DNA of 39,230 bases, from the NCBI RefSeq assembly GCF_000988165.1, contig NW_020169333.1, positions 1 to 39,230 of the forward strand, written 5' to 3'. The DNA is from Vairimorpha ceranae (lineage: Eukaryota > Microsporidia > Nosematidae). Below are positions 8,763 through 18,356 of the stretch, piece by piece (position 1 is the first letter of the stretch; every line of letters begins with the position of its first letter). The notes beneath the pieces were generated by a model, which worked only from the letters and a program-made list of their open reading frames with translations, ran no database searches and had not been told where the DNA came from. The translations under genes were made by a program, and so were the position numbers.

Positions 8763-10040
8763 ATGATTTTATGTTACAAATGTGGGATTCCAACTGAATC
8801 AACCGAATATAAACTGTGTATTAGATGTACAACTACAACCATTACAATATCAGAAAAGCTAAAAAAATTTATTAATGTTGACTGGTGTAAAGGATGTGAA
8901 AGATATTTGAATAAGCCAAAGACTTGGTCAAAATATGAATGGGGCTCTAGAGAGCTATTGATCTATTTAATTAAATCTAATACCAGTCTGAATTATTTTG
9001 AAATTCTTGATTCATGTTTCGATTATACAGAAGAACATTCAAAAAGAATGAATATACAGGTTTTATTAGAGGCCAATGGTATAAGAGAGAATGTTGAAAT
9101 TAGATACACAATTAAAAATAAACAATGTCCTGATTGTGAAAAAATTGAAGCAAAGCAGCACTGGAAAGCAGTTGTACAAGTTAGACATAGAATGGAACAC
9201 CCTAGAATTTTTATTTTACTAGAACAGTTAATTATAAAAAATAAACAGTATTTAGATACAACTAACATAAAAATGAGGAAAGGTGGCATTGATTTTTATT
9301 TTACTGATCGTACATGTGCATATAAATTAGTTAATTTTATTGAAAGCGTATTACCCGTTAAAATTATTTTGTCGGAGCGGTTAATTAGTAAAGACATTCA
9401 AAATGCTAAATCAAATTACAAGTTTTCTTTTTCTATTGAAATTGCTCCTTTATGTACTGACGATCTTGTTATTTTAGAAAAGTCTTTTGCTCACAGTCTT
9501 GGAATTAGTAATATTGTATTGGTTAAAAAAATCAGTACAAATATTATTTTGTTAGATCCATATCTTTGTAAAGAAGTAAAAGTCAGCAATTTGTCTTATT
9601 GGAGCAATAAAGACAAATTTAAAGTGTTAATATCATCTAAAAAGTTTATTAAATTTAGTGTTTTAGAAATTGATAGAAAACCAATACTAAACAATGAGTC
9701 ATATAAACTTGTCTCACTTTCTGTTTTAAAAAATGATAGTACAGAGATTATTGAAACTAGAACACATCTTGGTAAAACTATTAAAGAAGATGATATTTTA
9801 CTTGGATATGATTTAACAAATTTTAATACTTCCATAGAAGACGATAATATGCCTGATTACTTACTAGTCAGAAAGAATCCAGTAAAAAATATTAATTGGA
9901 AGGTAAAGGTTACTTCTGATGAATACTACTATTTTTTAGATGATATAAAAAAGGATAAAGAAATTGTTAATAATTTATGTGAAATGCCTGTTGAAAATAA
10001 AGATTTAATAGAAAATTTAGAAAAATTATTAAATTATTAG
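8763..10040 (+). CDS. NMD3: 60S ribosomal subunit export adaptor NMD3
   Basis: NMD3 binds late pre-60S particles in the nucleus and links them to the exportin Crm1; it leaves after export. The N-terminal zinc-binding region is clear: C4-x2-C7 and C19-x2-C22, then WCKGCERYL with C42 and C45, and a further pair C122-x2-C125 followed by HWKAVVQVRH, all in the spacing of this family. The middle part matches the NMD3 core (KGGIDFYF, then LVNFIESVLPVK). At 425 residues it is shorter than yeast Nmd3 (518), mainly at the C-terminus, where export and localisation signals lie in yeast; a leucine-rich export signal could be the end of the protein (LIENLEKLLNY), but this is inference. CCCC lies six bases before the ATG. 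The next gene starts 27 bases after the stop. Confidence 0.93.
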   Translation: MILCYKCGIPTESTEYKLCIRCTTTTITISEKLKKFINVDWCKGCERYLNKPKTWSKYEWGSRELLIYLIKSNTSLNYFEILDSCFDYTEEHSKRMNIQVLLEANGIRENVEIRYTIKNKQCPDCEKIEAKQHWKAVVQVRHRMEHPRIFILLEQLIIKNKQYLDTTNIKMRKGGIDFYFTDRTCAYKLVNFIESVLPVKIILSERLISKDIQNAKSNYKFSFSIEIAPLCTDDLVILEKSFAHSLGISNIVLVKKISTNIILLDPYLCKEVKVSNLSYWSNKDKFKVLISSKKFIKFSVLEIDRKPILNNESYKLVSLSVLKNDSTEIIETRTHLGKTIKEDDILLGYDLTNFNTSIEDDNMPDYLLVRKNPVKNINWKVKVTSDEYYYFLDDIKKDKEIVNNLCEMPVENKDLIENLEKLLNY

Positions 10041-10067
10041 ATTTTATTTTTTGCAATAATATCCCCT

Positions 10068-10538
10068 ATGTCTGATTTACAAAATAAACTAAAAAAAATA
10101 CAACAAGATAAATCAAAAGATGATAAACAATTAGAAGCAGAGGATATTGATGAAATAATAGAATTTACACTGTCACAAAAACATAACGATAGAGAGACGT
10201 ATTATAAGCCTAATTATTTAGAACAGATTATACCTGATTGTTATAAAAGTGTAAAATTTGATGATAAAAAATTTGATTTGTACAACGAAGAAATATTATT
10301 TTATATTTTTTATACATTTCCAAGTGATGAAATACAAAAGCTTGCTTTTTTAGCTCTTATAAAAAAAGGTTTTTTATATTCTAAATTTTATAGATGTTTT
10401 GTACTTTTTAAAGGCGAAAAACAAGTTGATAATTCGAAAAATATTTTAAATATGTTTGATCCATTTAATTGGTCGATGATTAAGAGAGAGGTTGTTTATG
10501 ATGAAAAATTTATTTTATCTCTTGAAAGTAAATTATAA
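10068..10538 (+). CDS. NOT2: NOT-box protein, CCR4-NOT subunit (NOT2-like)
   Basis: The last 90 or so residues form a NOT-box: LYNEEILFYIFYTFPSDEIQKLA, then FLYSKFYRCFVLF, then FDPFNWSMIKREVV. This fold dimerises NOT2 with NOT3/NOT5 and anchors the CCR4-NOT deadenylase. The E-x-LFY-x-FY pattern and the FDP-x-NW motif fit NOT2 better than NOT3/5. The preceding 60 residues are charged and probably partly disordered. At 156 residues it is shorter than yeast Not2 (191). CCCC at 10063-10066 ends one base before the ATG, inside the short gap after NMD3, so the start signal overlaps the NMD3 3' region; the two genes are still likely separate transcripts. Confidence 0.8.
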   Translation: MSDLQNKLKKIQQDKSKDDKQLEAEDIDEIIEFTLSQKHNDRETYYKPNYLEQIIPDCYKSVKFDDKKFDLYNEEILFYIFYTFPSDEIQKLAFLALIKKGFLYSKFYRCFVLFKGEKQVDNSKNILNMFDPFNWSMIKREVVYDEKFILSLESKL

Positions 10539-10857
10539 ATTGTAGATTAAAATTCATTTTTAGTGCTATTTTTTTATTTGAAGAGTCGTTTACTATCTTT
10601 TTTGTTTTTCTAAATATTATCATAGCCAAATAATTTTATGCACACATTAATTCAACTATGTCTTCGCAAGAATAGTATTGTTATATATGTCAAATTTATT
10701 GATATTTTGTAATATATTTGATATAAAAACAATAAATTATTTTCAAGTAAATAAACAGACGTTTAATTTTAACAGTCCTAACTTTTTAACCGCATGTTTT
10801 CTGTTAAAAGCAAGAATAAGTTTTAAAAAGCGTTAAATAGTTTATATTAAAAAAATT
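10539..10857. other. gene-free stretch before a transposon
   Basis: A/T-rich sequence without a supported gene. Its right end has the run AAAAAATT (10850-10857) that nearly matches AAAAAATC just after the transposon (11967-11974), a possible imperfect 8-base target duplication. Confidence 0.5.
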
Positions 10858-10886
10858 GGCGACACTTCATTTTTCCTCCCTTCTCC

Positions 10887-10929
10887 GAATAATTACGTAC
10901 AGATTTTAAAAAAGTGTACGTAATTATTC
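10887..10929. repeat. subterminal hairpin of the Merlin-like element
   Basis: GAATAATTACGTACA at 10887-10901 is exactly reversed as TGTACGTAATTATTC at 10915-10929, with a 13-base loop. The flanking sequence continues the symmetry imperfectly, because 10931-10955 resembles an inverted terminal repeat. The stretch 10858-10955 therefore looks like a small palindromic element, or a folded terminus, within the larger transposon. Confidence 0.85.
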
Positions 10930-11099
10930 AGAGGGAGTGGGAAGATGATGTAAAGATTAAAAAAAATATTTATTAACTCTTTTTATTAACCGGTAACAAG
11001 AGAAAATTTAATGATCTCATCTTTATAAACAATACCAAGACAATAGAACTCTTCTTAAAATAACTTATTTATTTAAGAGACTAAACTGTAATAAATGGT

Positions 11100-11850
11100 G
11101 ATAGGATGGGCTTATGGTAGCTGCCACGTATATAGACGAGCATGCTTACGGATATTCTTCTAAGTCATGCAGATCAAAGGCGAGCCTAAAGAATCGGTCA
11201 AAAATGACATCCTTAAATATAGAGTTTGTAAATATTCTTAGGGGAATGTATTGCTGAATATATGATTATACTCTAGCACAGGCCACTGATTGCTGTAATT
11301 GTTTGAAGAACACTTACATTAAGATCAAAGGTTTGATTTTAGCAAGTAATATTTGAACAATAATTAGAAGGAGTAAAAAAAGTTGGAAAAGGTATTAAAA
11401 TGCAATTATACGAAAATCCCATATGTAATCGGGAGTTAATATCTAACCCATCTAGCATCTTAGACAACAAACCCAACTTACAATAGTTAGAAAGGGATTG
11501 GAAGAGGGAAGCTGCAAGAATTTTGTTTAGAAATCTGCTTTATATAGAAGAGTTCCGACTATACTAAACATATTCGAAGAACATGTTGTACCCGGATTAA
11601 ACAATATTGTTGATAATTATCTATCTTACCCCAAGGCTGTAGCTGTATTTGGATTTGGATCTTACCATGAAATAGTAAACCATCCAGTTGAATTTGTTAA
11701 TGCTCAAGAAGCACATACAAACTAAATTGAATATCTGTGGTCACATCTTAAGCATGCTTATCGAAAACGTGGTGGCTAAATAAAGGAAGAATATAATTTT
11801 TATAGAATAGCAGAGGAGGAAGCATAAATTACTAAAAATTTGCTAATAGG
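11100..11850 (+). pseudogene. ISXO2-like transposase, dead
   Basis: From about 11553 the plus strand reads TILNIFEEHVVPGLNNIVDN, then SYHEIVNHPVEFVNAQEAHTN, a TAA at 11723-11725, and IEYLWSHLKHAYRKRGG. The H-x-x-VNH, F-V, HTN-x-IE-x-LW and LK blocks are the C-terminal catalytic part of ISXO2-like transposases. The TAA stands at the single variable residue inside HTN-x-IE. Upstream pieces are in other frames with many stops. The protein belongs to the element bounded by the repeats at 10858 and 11966. Confidence 0.8.
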
Positions 11851-11985
11851 ACGCTTAGAACTGCATTGTATAAATTATTTAAATAAATTTTTAGTCAATC
11901 ATTATTGAAAAAAATAAAATATTTTTTTAAAATAAAAGAAGCGGGGTGGAAAGATGAAGTAGCGCCAAAAAATCGATTTAAACAT

Positions 11986-12837
11986 TTATTTTTTAAATCT
12001 TACTAATGCTTGCTGAGATGTTATACATATTAGTGTACCATCTTCTGTACACATTTTTCCTTCAATATTAGCTTTACTTTCATGAATATTAATACACTCT
12101 AAAATATAGTAGATAATTTTGTCCTTAGGCACTTTTGATGTTACAAAATACAAATTGTGATCCACAGACGATATTTTATGTAACTCTTTACTAAAAATAT
12201 TCATATTTAAAGATAGTAGGGCTGATTCAACGATAAGTAAATCTGACACCAAAGTCATAAATAAGTAAAAGTCACGTTTCGATATATTATTTTTCAAAAT
12301 GTTAATTTTTATTTGTCTTTTATTATTTCTAAATCTACCTATTTTTATTTCAAATGAATGATTTAGTACTCCTAAATTTTCAACTAATAAGTTATATTGC
12401 TTGTTTATTAACTCAGTATCATAATTACTTTTACTCAAATTGTGCAGAATATAGTCATTTATTGGTACAAAAACATCTTTTTCAATAATTTGTATATTTT
12501 TATAATCTCGGTCTTTAGAGTCACCAAGAGTACAGCAGATTGTTGTTTGTACCAAAAACTTACCATTTTGTTTTCCCAGAATATTTCGCATCTGTAATGT
12601 CTTACCATCTTTAATGTTCTGAACAGTGTACTCTACAGGACATGATGGATCACCAGGATTTAAGAAAATTGAGTGAACAAAATTAGGACTGGATTGTAAA
12701 TTTACAGTAAATAAACCAGCACACAAAGACTGGGCAGCGAGCTGTCCTCCAAAAATAGGATAGCCAGGAAATGGAGACCATAATTCTGTACCCTCATAAG
12801 TATTATTATCCAATTTTTTAAGATTTAAAAAGTCCAT
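11986..12837 (-). CDS. acyl-CoA thioesterase II (TesB/ACOT8 type)
   Basis: Double hot-dog thioesterase that hydrolyses acyl-CoA to free fatty acid and CoA. Its 283 residues match the usual TesB length (about 286). Landmarks: FGGQLAAQSL (29-38), FVHSIFLNPGDPSCPVEY (53-70) and DGKTLQMRNI (77-86) in the first hot-dog. In the second, VSDLLIVESAL carries Asp199, SSVDHN carries Ser224, and the end CTEDGTLICITSQQALVRF carries Gln275. These align with the Asp, Thr and Gln catalytic residues of E. coli TesB, with Thr changed to Ser. No peroxisomal SKL-type end is present (it ends RFKK) and no signal peptide is seen, so it is probably cytosolic. The C-run start signal (GGG on plus at 12843-12845) lies five bases before the ATG. 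Its stop lies 20 bases from the Merlin-like element. Confidence 0.82.
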   Translation of the reverse strand: MDFLNLKKLDNNTYEGTELWSPFPGYPIFGGQLAAQSLCAGLFTVNLQSSPNFVHSIFLNPGDPSCPVEYTVQNIKDGKTLQMRNILGKQNGKFLVQTTICCTLGDSKDRDYKNIQIIEKDVFVPINDYILHNLSKSNYDTELINKQYNLLVENLGVLNHSFEIKIGRFRNNKRQIKINILKNNISKRDFYLFMTLVSDLLIVESALLSLNMNIFSKELHKISSVDHNLYFVTSKVPKDKIIYYILECINIHESKANIEGKMCTEDGTLICITSQQALVRFKK

Positions 12838-13714
12838 TAAAAGGGCAATTTTAATTAAACAAATATATAAAATATCTTATGAAAAAGGCGAGGGCGATAT
12901 TGAAATGATGCAAAGAAATAAAAAGGAAGAACTATAAGATTTGAGTACTTTAATGTAAAACAGAAGAATGTTTTATTAAATAAATTGTAATTACAACTTC
13001 TTTATCATTTATATACAGCTTTGCTTATAAATCTAAAGATCCAAATAAACCTTTTAATAAAAATAATCTTTAATAAACAGATTTTGTTTATTTGACAGTT
13101 TGTTCATATTTTTAATCAACACTATTTTAAAAATTAAACAATTAACAAATATTTAATATATTTTTACTAAATTTTTAGACATTTACTTAGTAATGTATAC
13201 AAAAGTTTTTATAAAGTTTGTTTTTGATACTTTTTAACAAATTTTTGTAATTAAAACTATTTTAATAAAATAAGAATATAACATTGTAATGCGACCTTTA
13301 AATATTTAATATAGTTTGCTAATTAACAAAGCTATAATTTAAATGCAATAAATCAAAAGACCTTCTTGTAAACAACATAGTTTTGATGGTAATTAAATGT
13401 TAAACACATTAATACTTAATAAAAATAAATGTTACATTATTTTACTATTCATGTATACACATTCCATATTAATGCGTATAGAAACAATTAGCTAGATTAC
13501 AAATAGTTTATTTTTTTAAAAAAGTTACAATAGCAGTTGTAAACTAAATTAAAAATTTATTAAAAAACATAAGCATCTGGATCAAAAACAATTAAGCATA
13601 GATCTAAAAAAATGTTAAAAATCAAATGGCATTTATTTTTAAATAATTAGTAGGTTCTAGAAATACTAATAGATGTAAATAAAAACGCGTTTAATTTTTA
13701 AATTACATTGGTCT
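12838..13714. other. gene-free stretch with one transposon-end-like sequence
   Basis: No gene seen. At 12887-12914 the sequence GAGGGCGATATTGAAATGATGCAAAG resembles the inner inverted copy of the Merlin-like terminus (10931-10955), though with gaps; it could be a solo end. The remainder is low-complexity A/T sequence. Confidence 0.4.
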
Positions 13715-14254
13715 TTATTTCTCTGCCGTTTCACTGATCTCTTTAATTGATTTTGTTTTCTTTATTGAATCTAAAATAACTGTACTAACATCATCAAACA
13801 TTTCAGATGCTGTAAATTTCAAATCATTGTCAAAATGAATATTGTAAAACCTTGTCTCCAAATTAAATTTAATGTGCTGCAAGCTATAAGCACTTTTATT
13901 TTCATTTATCTGCTCGGCCCAAAGACACAAACAAAAATGATATTCAGGATTAAAACGAGCAAATGAACAGCTTAGTTCATAAATATACGGAGAGGTTATA
14001 AATTCTTCTTTAAGCTTATCTGGTTCAACATACGCACCAAGTTCATTGTAAAGCTCTTTTAGTGAATATTCAGAAATAGGTTCAAACATTTGAGTGGTTA
14101 TTTTTTTATTAACTTCACACAACACAACTGAAATAAGTTCGTTTTTTGGTACATTAATTGTAAATGCCAAGTATATCTTTGTCCACGTCTCAGATTTATT
14201 GCTTAAATATAATACATGAGCTATGCAAATTTGTAAAAATAAATGGTAAATCAT
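13715..14254 (-). CDS. unknown protein, probable signal peptide
   Basis: 179 residues, family not recognised. The first 18 or so residues (MIYHLFLQICIAHVLYLS) are hydrophobic and could be a signal peptide or anchor. The rest is soluble, mixed alpha/beta in character, with YIYELSCSFARFNPEYHFCLCLW as the most structured-looking block and a Lys/Glu-rich end. Four Cys residues lie in the mature part. The C-run start signal (GGG on plus at 14259-14261) is four bases before the ATG, which supports a real gene. It may act in the secretory route or outside the cell, as an inference from the N-terminus only. Confidence 0.65.
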   Translation of the reverse strand: MIYHLFLQICIAHVLYLSNKSETWTKIYLAFTINVPKNELISVVLCEVNKKITTQMFEPISEYSLKELYNELGAYVEPDKLKEEFITSPYIYELSCSFARFNPEYHFCLCLWAEQINENKSAYSLQHIKFNLETRFYNIHFDNDLKFTASEMFDDVSTVILDSIKKTKSIKEISETAEK

Positions 14255-15979
14255 TAAAGGGCTAAATGTTTATTTTTTTTATATCAAAAAATTTTAGACT
14301 AAAATTTCCATAAATTTGATTCTAAATAATAAAATGTTGTATTATTTACTAATAAATTTTCTTTTAAACATTAGCTTTATTTAATTAAAAAATTATTAAT
14401 TCTTTAGCAAGAAAAAGTATTATTAAAAACAAACAAAAGATATTAACTTAATAATTTATATTATTGAAAAAGGCAACGATAAAATAAAATGTTTAAATGA
14501 TATTTTTACAAAAAATAAATTTAATAAAAAATATATTTTAAATTAATTTTTATGGATTACAAACAAAGTGTTAATCATATTCACTTTGAATTCGTTTTTT
14601 GAAACAAATCAAAAATATCAAATTTGTTGTCGTCATAAAAATTTATTTTATTAAATATTTGTAACCTTTTTTCTAAAAATTTGATTTTACATTTTAACTG
14701 TTAAACACAATTTTAATGTATAAAATTACATAACATAAAGTAGGTCACTTTATTGGTGTATTTTAAATCAAATGTCTGTCTTGATCATAAGTTAAAAAAA
14801 AGTTATCTTTGAATGTCAAGAGAAAGAGTATATTAAATAAAAATTTAGAATTACAAAAAAACAACATTACTGCTATTATTGGCAAATATACATCAACATT
14901 ATCAAAATATTTAAAATTTAAAAATATTTTAATCTGTGTAATATAATGTCTAATCCTACATTAATTTAATGAAATCATTTATAATATACCATTAAAATAT
15001 CACGCGTATTATTAATTTTAATTTAAGTATTGGTAAATTTCTAGCATAAGTATGCTCATAGTTTACCTAAAATAATAAATAAGAAAATCATATAATAAGT
15101 ATGAGCCAGAGCAATACTAGTTTTTATTACTTCCTAAATCTGCAAGTATCCTACCAATAAAAGTCCTTACTCTAAAAAAACTTTAAATCAATAATATACG
15201 GTTCTTTCAATAGCATCATTGAGTGCTTTCTTGACACAAGCACAATCCCTGGCAAACAGGTTAATATGCGAATTTTCCTGTTATTTTTGTCTTTTAAATA
15301 CTTAAAAAAGTTATAAGCGTTTTTGACCAAATTAAATTACAATCTAAATCATTATCATTTCATTTTAAGCCTTAATAAAACAACAAAATTTTTACCTAAA
15401 CTATAAATGTCCTAACACATTTTATTTTAAATTGTGTTATGGTATTTTTTCTTTTTTGATTTGTAAAAATACATTGTGTTGAATCGAAGAGAAGATCAGT
15501 TTAGTGAAACGACACAGTTTTAGTGTAAACGGTTGTGATAGGTATTTTAAGTATTCTGGTCTTTATACATCAAGACTTCGCAGGTTATTGGTCTTTAATA
15601 AATATAAAATAATTCTTTATCAATAAAGATGTTTTTAGCTAACTCCAATACATTGTATTTTTTAAATCAAAGTTTTTGTAAAAATATTATTATTTTGATT
15701 GTATCTAAAAATACCTAAAATAGACATTTTCACCATACTTTTCTTATTAATTATCTTAGATGAATTTACAAATATGTTATCAAAAGGCTTTTAGTTGGTG
15801 CATTATTTTTGTATTTCCTTTTTTTTGTAAACAATAGACTGTAATTATGTTAAAAGAGATAATAGATAATTGCAAGATAAAAATAGTGTTAACAAATAAT
15901 AAAAATATTATTTTTTTTAGATACAATCCTTTCAATGTTCTAATATTTTATGCCATTTTTTATTATTTAATTATTTTTT
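14255..15979. other. 1.7 kb gene-free stretch
   Basis: No intact gene. A GC-richer island at about 15475-15600 contains AGAGAAGATCAG and CGACACAG; it has no open frame and could hold an RNA gene or old relic, but I cannot assign it. The ATG at 15847 is in frame with PIG-V but lacks the start signal, so the sequence from 15847 to 15979 is treated as leader. Confidence 0.5.
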
Positions 15980-15982
15980 CCC
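15980..15982 (+). promoter_or_regulatory. CCC start signal deciding the PIG-V start
   Basis: CCC lies five bases before the ATG at 15988, the same spacing as at RVB1 and the thioesterase, whereas no C-run precedes the upstream in-frame ATG at 15847. Confidence 0.7.
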
Positions 15983-15987
15983 TGAAA

Positions 15988-17085
15988 ATGAAAAATAGAA
16001 TAAAAAGATTATGGGCTATTAGTACATTGTCTAGATTATTTTACACACTACAATGTTATTTAGCTCACAAGATATTACCCAATTTTGACAAATCATCAGA
16101 TTACTTTCTTAAAAAATGGGATTCTTTTTATTTTACTAATATTATGGTAAGTGGATATACAGCTGAACACCATATAGCATTTTTCCCTTTATTGCCTTTA
16201 CTAGGTAGATACTTTAGTATATTTTTGGGATACAAGTTCGGAGCTTTTATTTTTAACTTAATATTATTTTATGCTAATACTTTTCTTTTAAATGAAATTT
16301 TAAATTATTTTGTAAGTTATAAAATATCCAAGTATAGTACCTATTTCTTTATTTTTAATCCTGCCTCTATAATAATGATAGCATTTTATACTGAAACATT
16401 GTTTATGTTCTTATTTCTTCTATGTGTGTACGGTTTATTAAATAAGAAAAAATTAATGCCAGTATTTATGATATCATTGTCATGTCTTTGTAGGTCTAAT
16501 GGCATATTATTTTTAATATTGGTTTTAGACAATAATATATTTACAAATTTTTTGTATATTTTAGTAGTCTGTATACCTATAAGTGTTTACCAAGTGTACT
16601 GCCTATCTAAAATTTTTCAGTCACAATATCTAAATCAAGTAAAAAGTCAATCTTTAGATGATCTCATTGGTAAAAAATTACATTTAAAATTATTTGTACC
16701 ATATTCTTATGTACAGCAGAAATATTGGAATCAAGGATTTCTAAAGTTTTATACTTTAAATAACTTGTCTAATTTTCTTATTGGTATTCCATTTGTATTA
16801 TTTTCTTTTTATATTATTTATATTGGTTTTAATATTAAATGGAAGAATAATAAACTATGCCAGAAATTAATATTTATATTAGGAATACAGACACTTATGT
16901 CTGTATTCTTTCTTCATTTAAATATGTATTTTAGATTTATAAGCTATAATCCGGTTGTATATTTAATAATGGGATATTTATATAAAGAGAGAAAAAATAA
17001 GATTATAAAACTTTATATGAGGTTTTATTTGGCATTCAGTGTTGCATATGCTGTATTATTTGGTGCTTTTTATCCTCCTGCATGA
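15988..17085 (+). CDS. PIGV: GPI mannosyltransferase 2 (PIG-V/Gpi18)
   Basis: ER membrane enzyme that adds the second mannose to the GPI-anchor precursor from dolichol-phosphate mannose. With the start at 15988 it has 365 residues. The lumenal loop after the first helix carries FDKSSD (33-38) and KKWDSFYF (42-49), followed by GYTAEHHIAFFPLLPLLGRY (56-75); the acidic residues in these blocks are the family's expected catalytic region. About eight to nine hydrophobic helices follow, and the protein ends in a helix with AFYPPA. The 47 extra codons from the upstream ATG at 15847 are not conserved-looking and have no start signal. GPI8 in the same window works later in the same pathway. The downstream neighbour is convergent, 105 bases away. 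Confidence 0.88.
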   Translation: MKNRIKRLWAISTLSRLFYTLQCYLAHKILPNFDKSSDYFLKKWDSFYFTNIMVSGYTAEHHIAFFPLLPLLGRYFSIFLGYKFGAFIFNLILFYANTFLLNEILNYFVSYKISKYSTYFFIFNPASIIMIAFYTETLFMFLFLLCVYGLLNKKKLMPVFMISLSCLCRSNGILFLILVLDNNIFTNFLYILVVCIPISVYQVYCLSKIFQSQYLNQVKSQSLDDLIGKKLHLKLFVPYSYVQQKYWNQGFLKFYTLNNLSNFLIGIPFVLFSFYIIYIGFNIKWKNNKLCQKLIFILGIQTLMSVFFLHLNMYFRFISYNPVVYLIMGYLYKERKNKIIKLYMRFYLAFSVAYAVLFGAFYPPA

Positions 17086-17190
17086 TTTAATTAAATTTTA
17101 TACAAATAGTTGATTAAATATCTTTTAAAAATATTATTTAGACATAAAAACTTTCTTAAAAATTTTTATATTTTAACATAAAATGTTTAT

Positions 17191-17796
17191 TTATTTTGCT
17201 TTCTTTCTATGTATTCTTGTCTGTAAAAATAAAGATATTGCTGTTAACATAAAACTTAAAGCTAATCCTTCTAATTCTAAATTTTTCATCCCTAATTTGT
17301 ACTTACTTAATATTTCTATACCATTTAATATTATTAATGAAGAATAAAAAGCAGCTATTAACACACAGCACACTTTTTGTAATCTTCCTACACTGTAAAA
17401 TGTCACTGCGACAACAGTTATCATCACATATTTATAAAATGAAACGTTTAAATATTCGTTATATTTATGTGTTACACTAAGAAGAGCAATGGCCGCTAAT
17501 ATTTTTAGAGATAATTTTGTAAAATATATAAGTATATATGTAACTACGTAAGATGTTATAATAAATCGTAGAAAGTTATCCGTAAGATAATTTACAATTT
17601 CATTGTCACTGTAAATTTCACCTAAAAATCTTACCATAGATGAGACTATAGGGAATAAAGAAAGAAAGGCACTTTTACTACTAAAGAAATATAAAAACAC
17701 TGCTATGATTATACTCCCTATTAAGTAATAGTTATTATTCTCCATAACCAATCTTTGTGTCTCGTAAAATGTCTTGAGTATATTAATTAAAATCAT
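17191..17796 (-). CDS. multi-pass membrane protein, unknown
   Basis: 201 residues, family not recognised. About six hydrophobic segments are visible, beginning with YYLIGSIIIAVFLYFF (about 23-38) and ending with a helix before a basic tail (RIHRKKAK) that resembles a dilysine ER-retrieval context (K-K-A-K), an inference only. The ATG at 17796 has no C-run; the in-frame ATG at codon 18 (MENNNYYL) gives a more natural N-terminus directly before the first helix but also lacks the signal, so the start is uncertain. Convergent with PIG-V. Confidence 0.6.
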   Translation of the reverse strand: MILINILKTFYETQRLVMENNNYYLIGSIIIAVFLYFFSSKSAFLSLFPIVSSMVRFLGEIYSDNEIVNYLTDNFLRFIITSYVVTYILIYFTKLSLKILAAIALLSVTHKYNEYLNVSFYKYVMITVVAVTFYSVGRLQKVCCVLIAAFYSSLIILNGIEILSKYKLGMKNLELEGLALSFMLTAISLFLQTRIHRKKAK

Positions 17797-18353
17797 ATTT
17801 ATTTACAAACAAAATAATTATAAATGTTAGTAAATATTTACTATTGTTTCAAAATAAATAAACAAAACTTTTATAAATAAAAATTAAGCTGATATTTGCC
17901 ACCTAAATTTTTTTATAGATTTGATGTTATATTGGTTTTTAATTTTTTTAATTAAATATTCCAATTTTTATTATATTTTTTTATAAAGACTTAGTTAAAA
18001 TTAATAAAAGATACTATATTGTAAAATTATAAACGATGACAAATCTAAAACATAAACAACGAAATTTTTTAAGTATAAACATAACAAATCAAAATTTTTT
18101 TATATTTAAATTCTAATTTATTAACTCTCATTAAATATGTATTGAACAATATAATAAAGTAAGTACTATTTAAAGGTAAAATGCCTTTAAAATAAGTAAA
18201 TTAAAAAGACATTCATTAATCGCTATTTTAATCTAGTCATAAGAACAATTTGAATTGTAAGGAATTAAAATATTATTTTCTATTTTTTAACTTGTTCAGC
18301 AAACTATTTAAAATTATCCATGTATATTCGTAAACATTTACAATATTTTTTTA
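17797..18353. other. gene-free intergenic stretch
   Basis: Divergent promoter region between the membrane protein and the Gir2-like gene. Only A/T-rich sequence is seen; the CCC at 18354-18356 belongs to the next gene. Confidence 0.55.
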
Positions 18354-18356
18354 CCC

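Larger units (their letters stand above)
10858..11966 (+). mobile_element. Merlin/ISXO2-like DNA transposon with terminal inverted repeats, decayed
   Basis: The ends form terminal inverted repeats of about 24 bases: GGCGACACTTCATTTTTCC.CCC at the left and, read inverted from the right, GGCGCTACTTCATCTTTCC.CCC. A related inverted copy lies inside the left end at 10931-10955. The inner region encodes a dead ISXO2-type transposase. Merlin elements usually make 8-9 base target duplications; the flanks AAAAAATT and AAAAAATC fit with one mismatch but are low-complexity, so weak. The right end is only 20 bases from the thioesterase stop codon. Confidence 0.8.

Noticed and set aside
15475..15545. U6 snRNA-like sequence
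   Set aside because: Only AGAGAAGAT and GACAC resemble U6. The ACAGAGA box and AGC triad are not intact, so it cannot be called.
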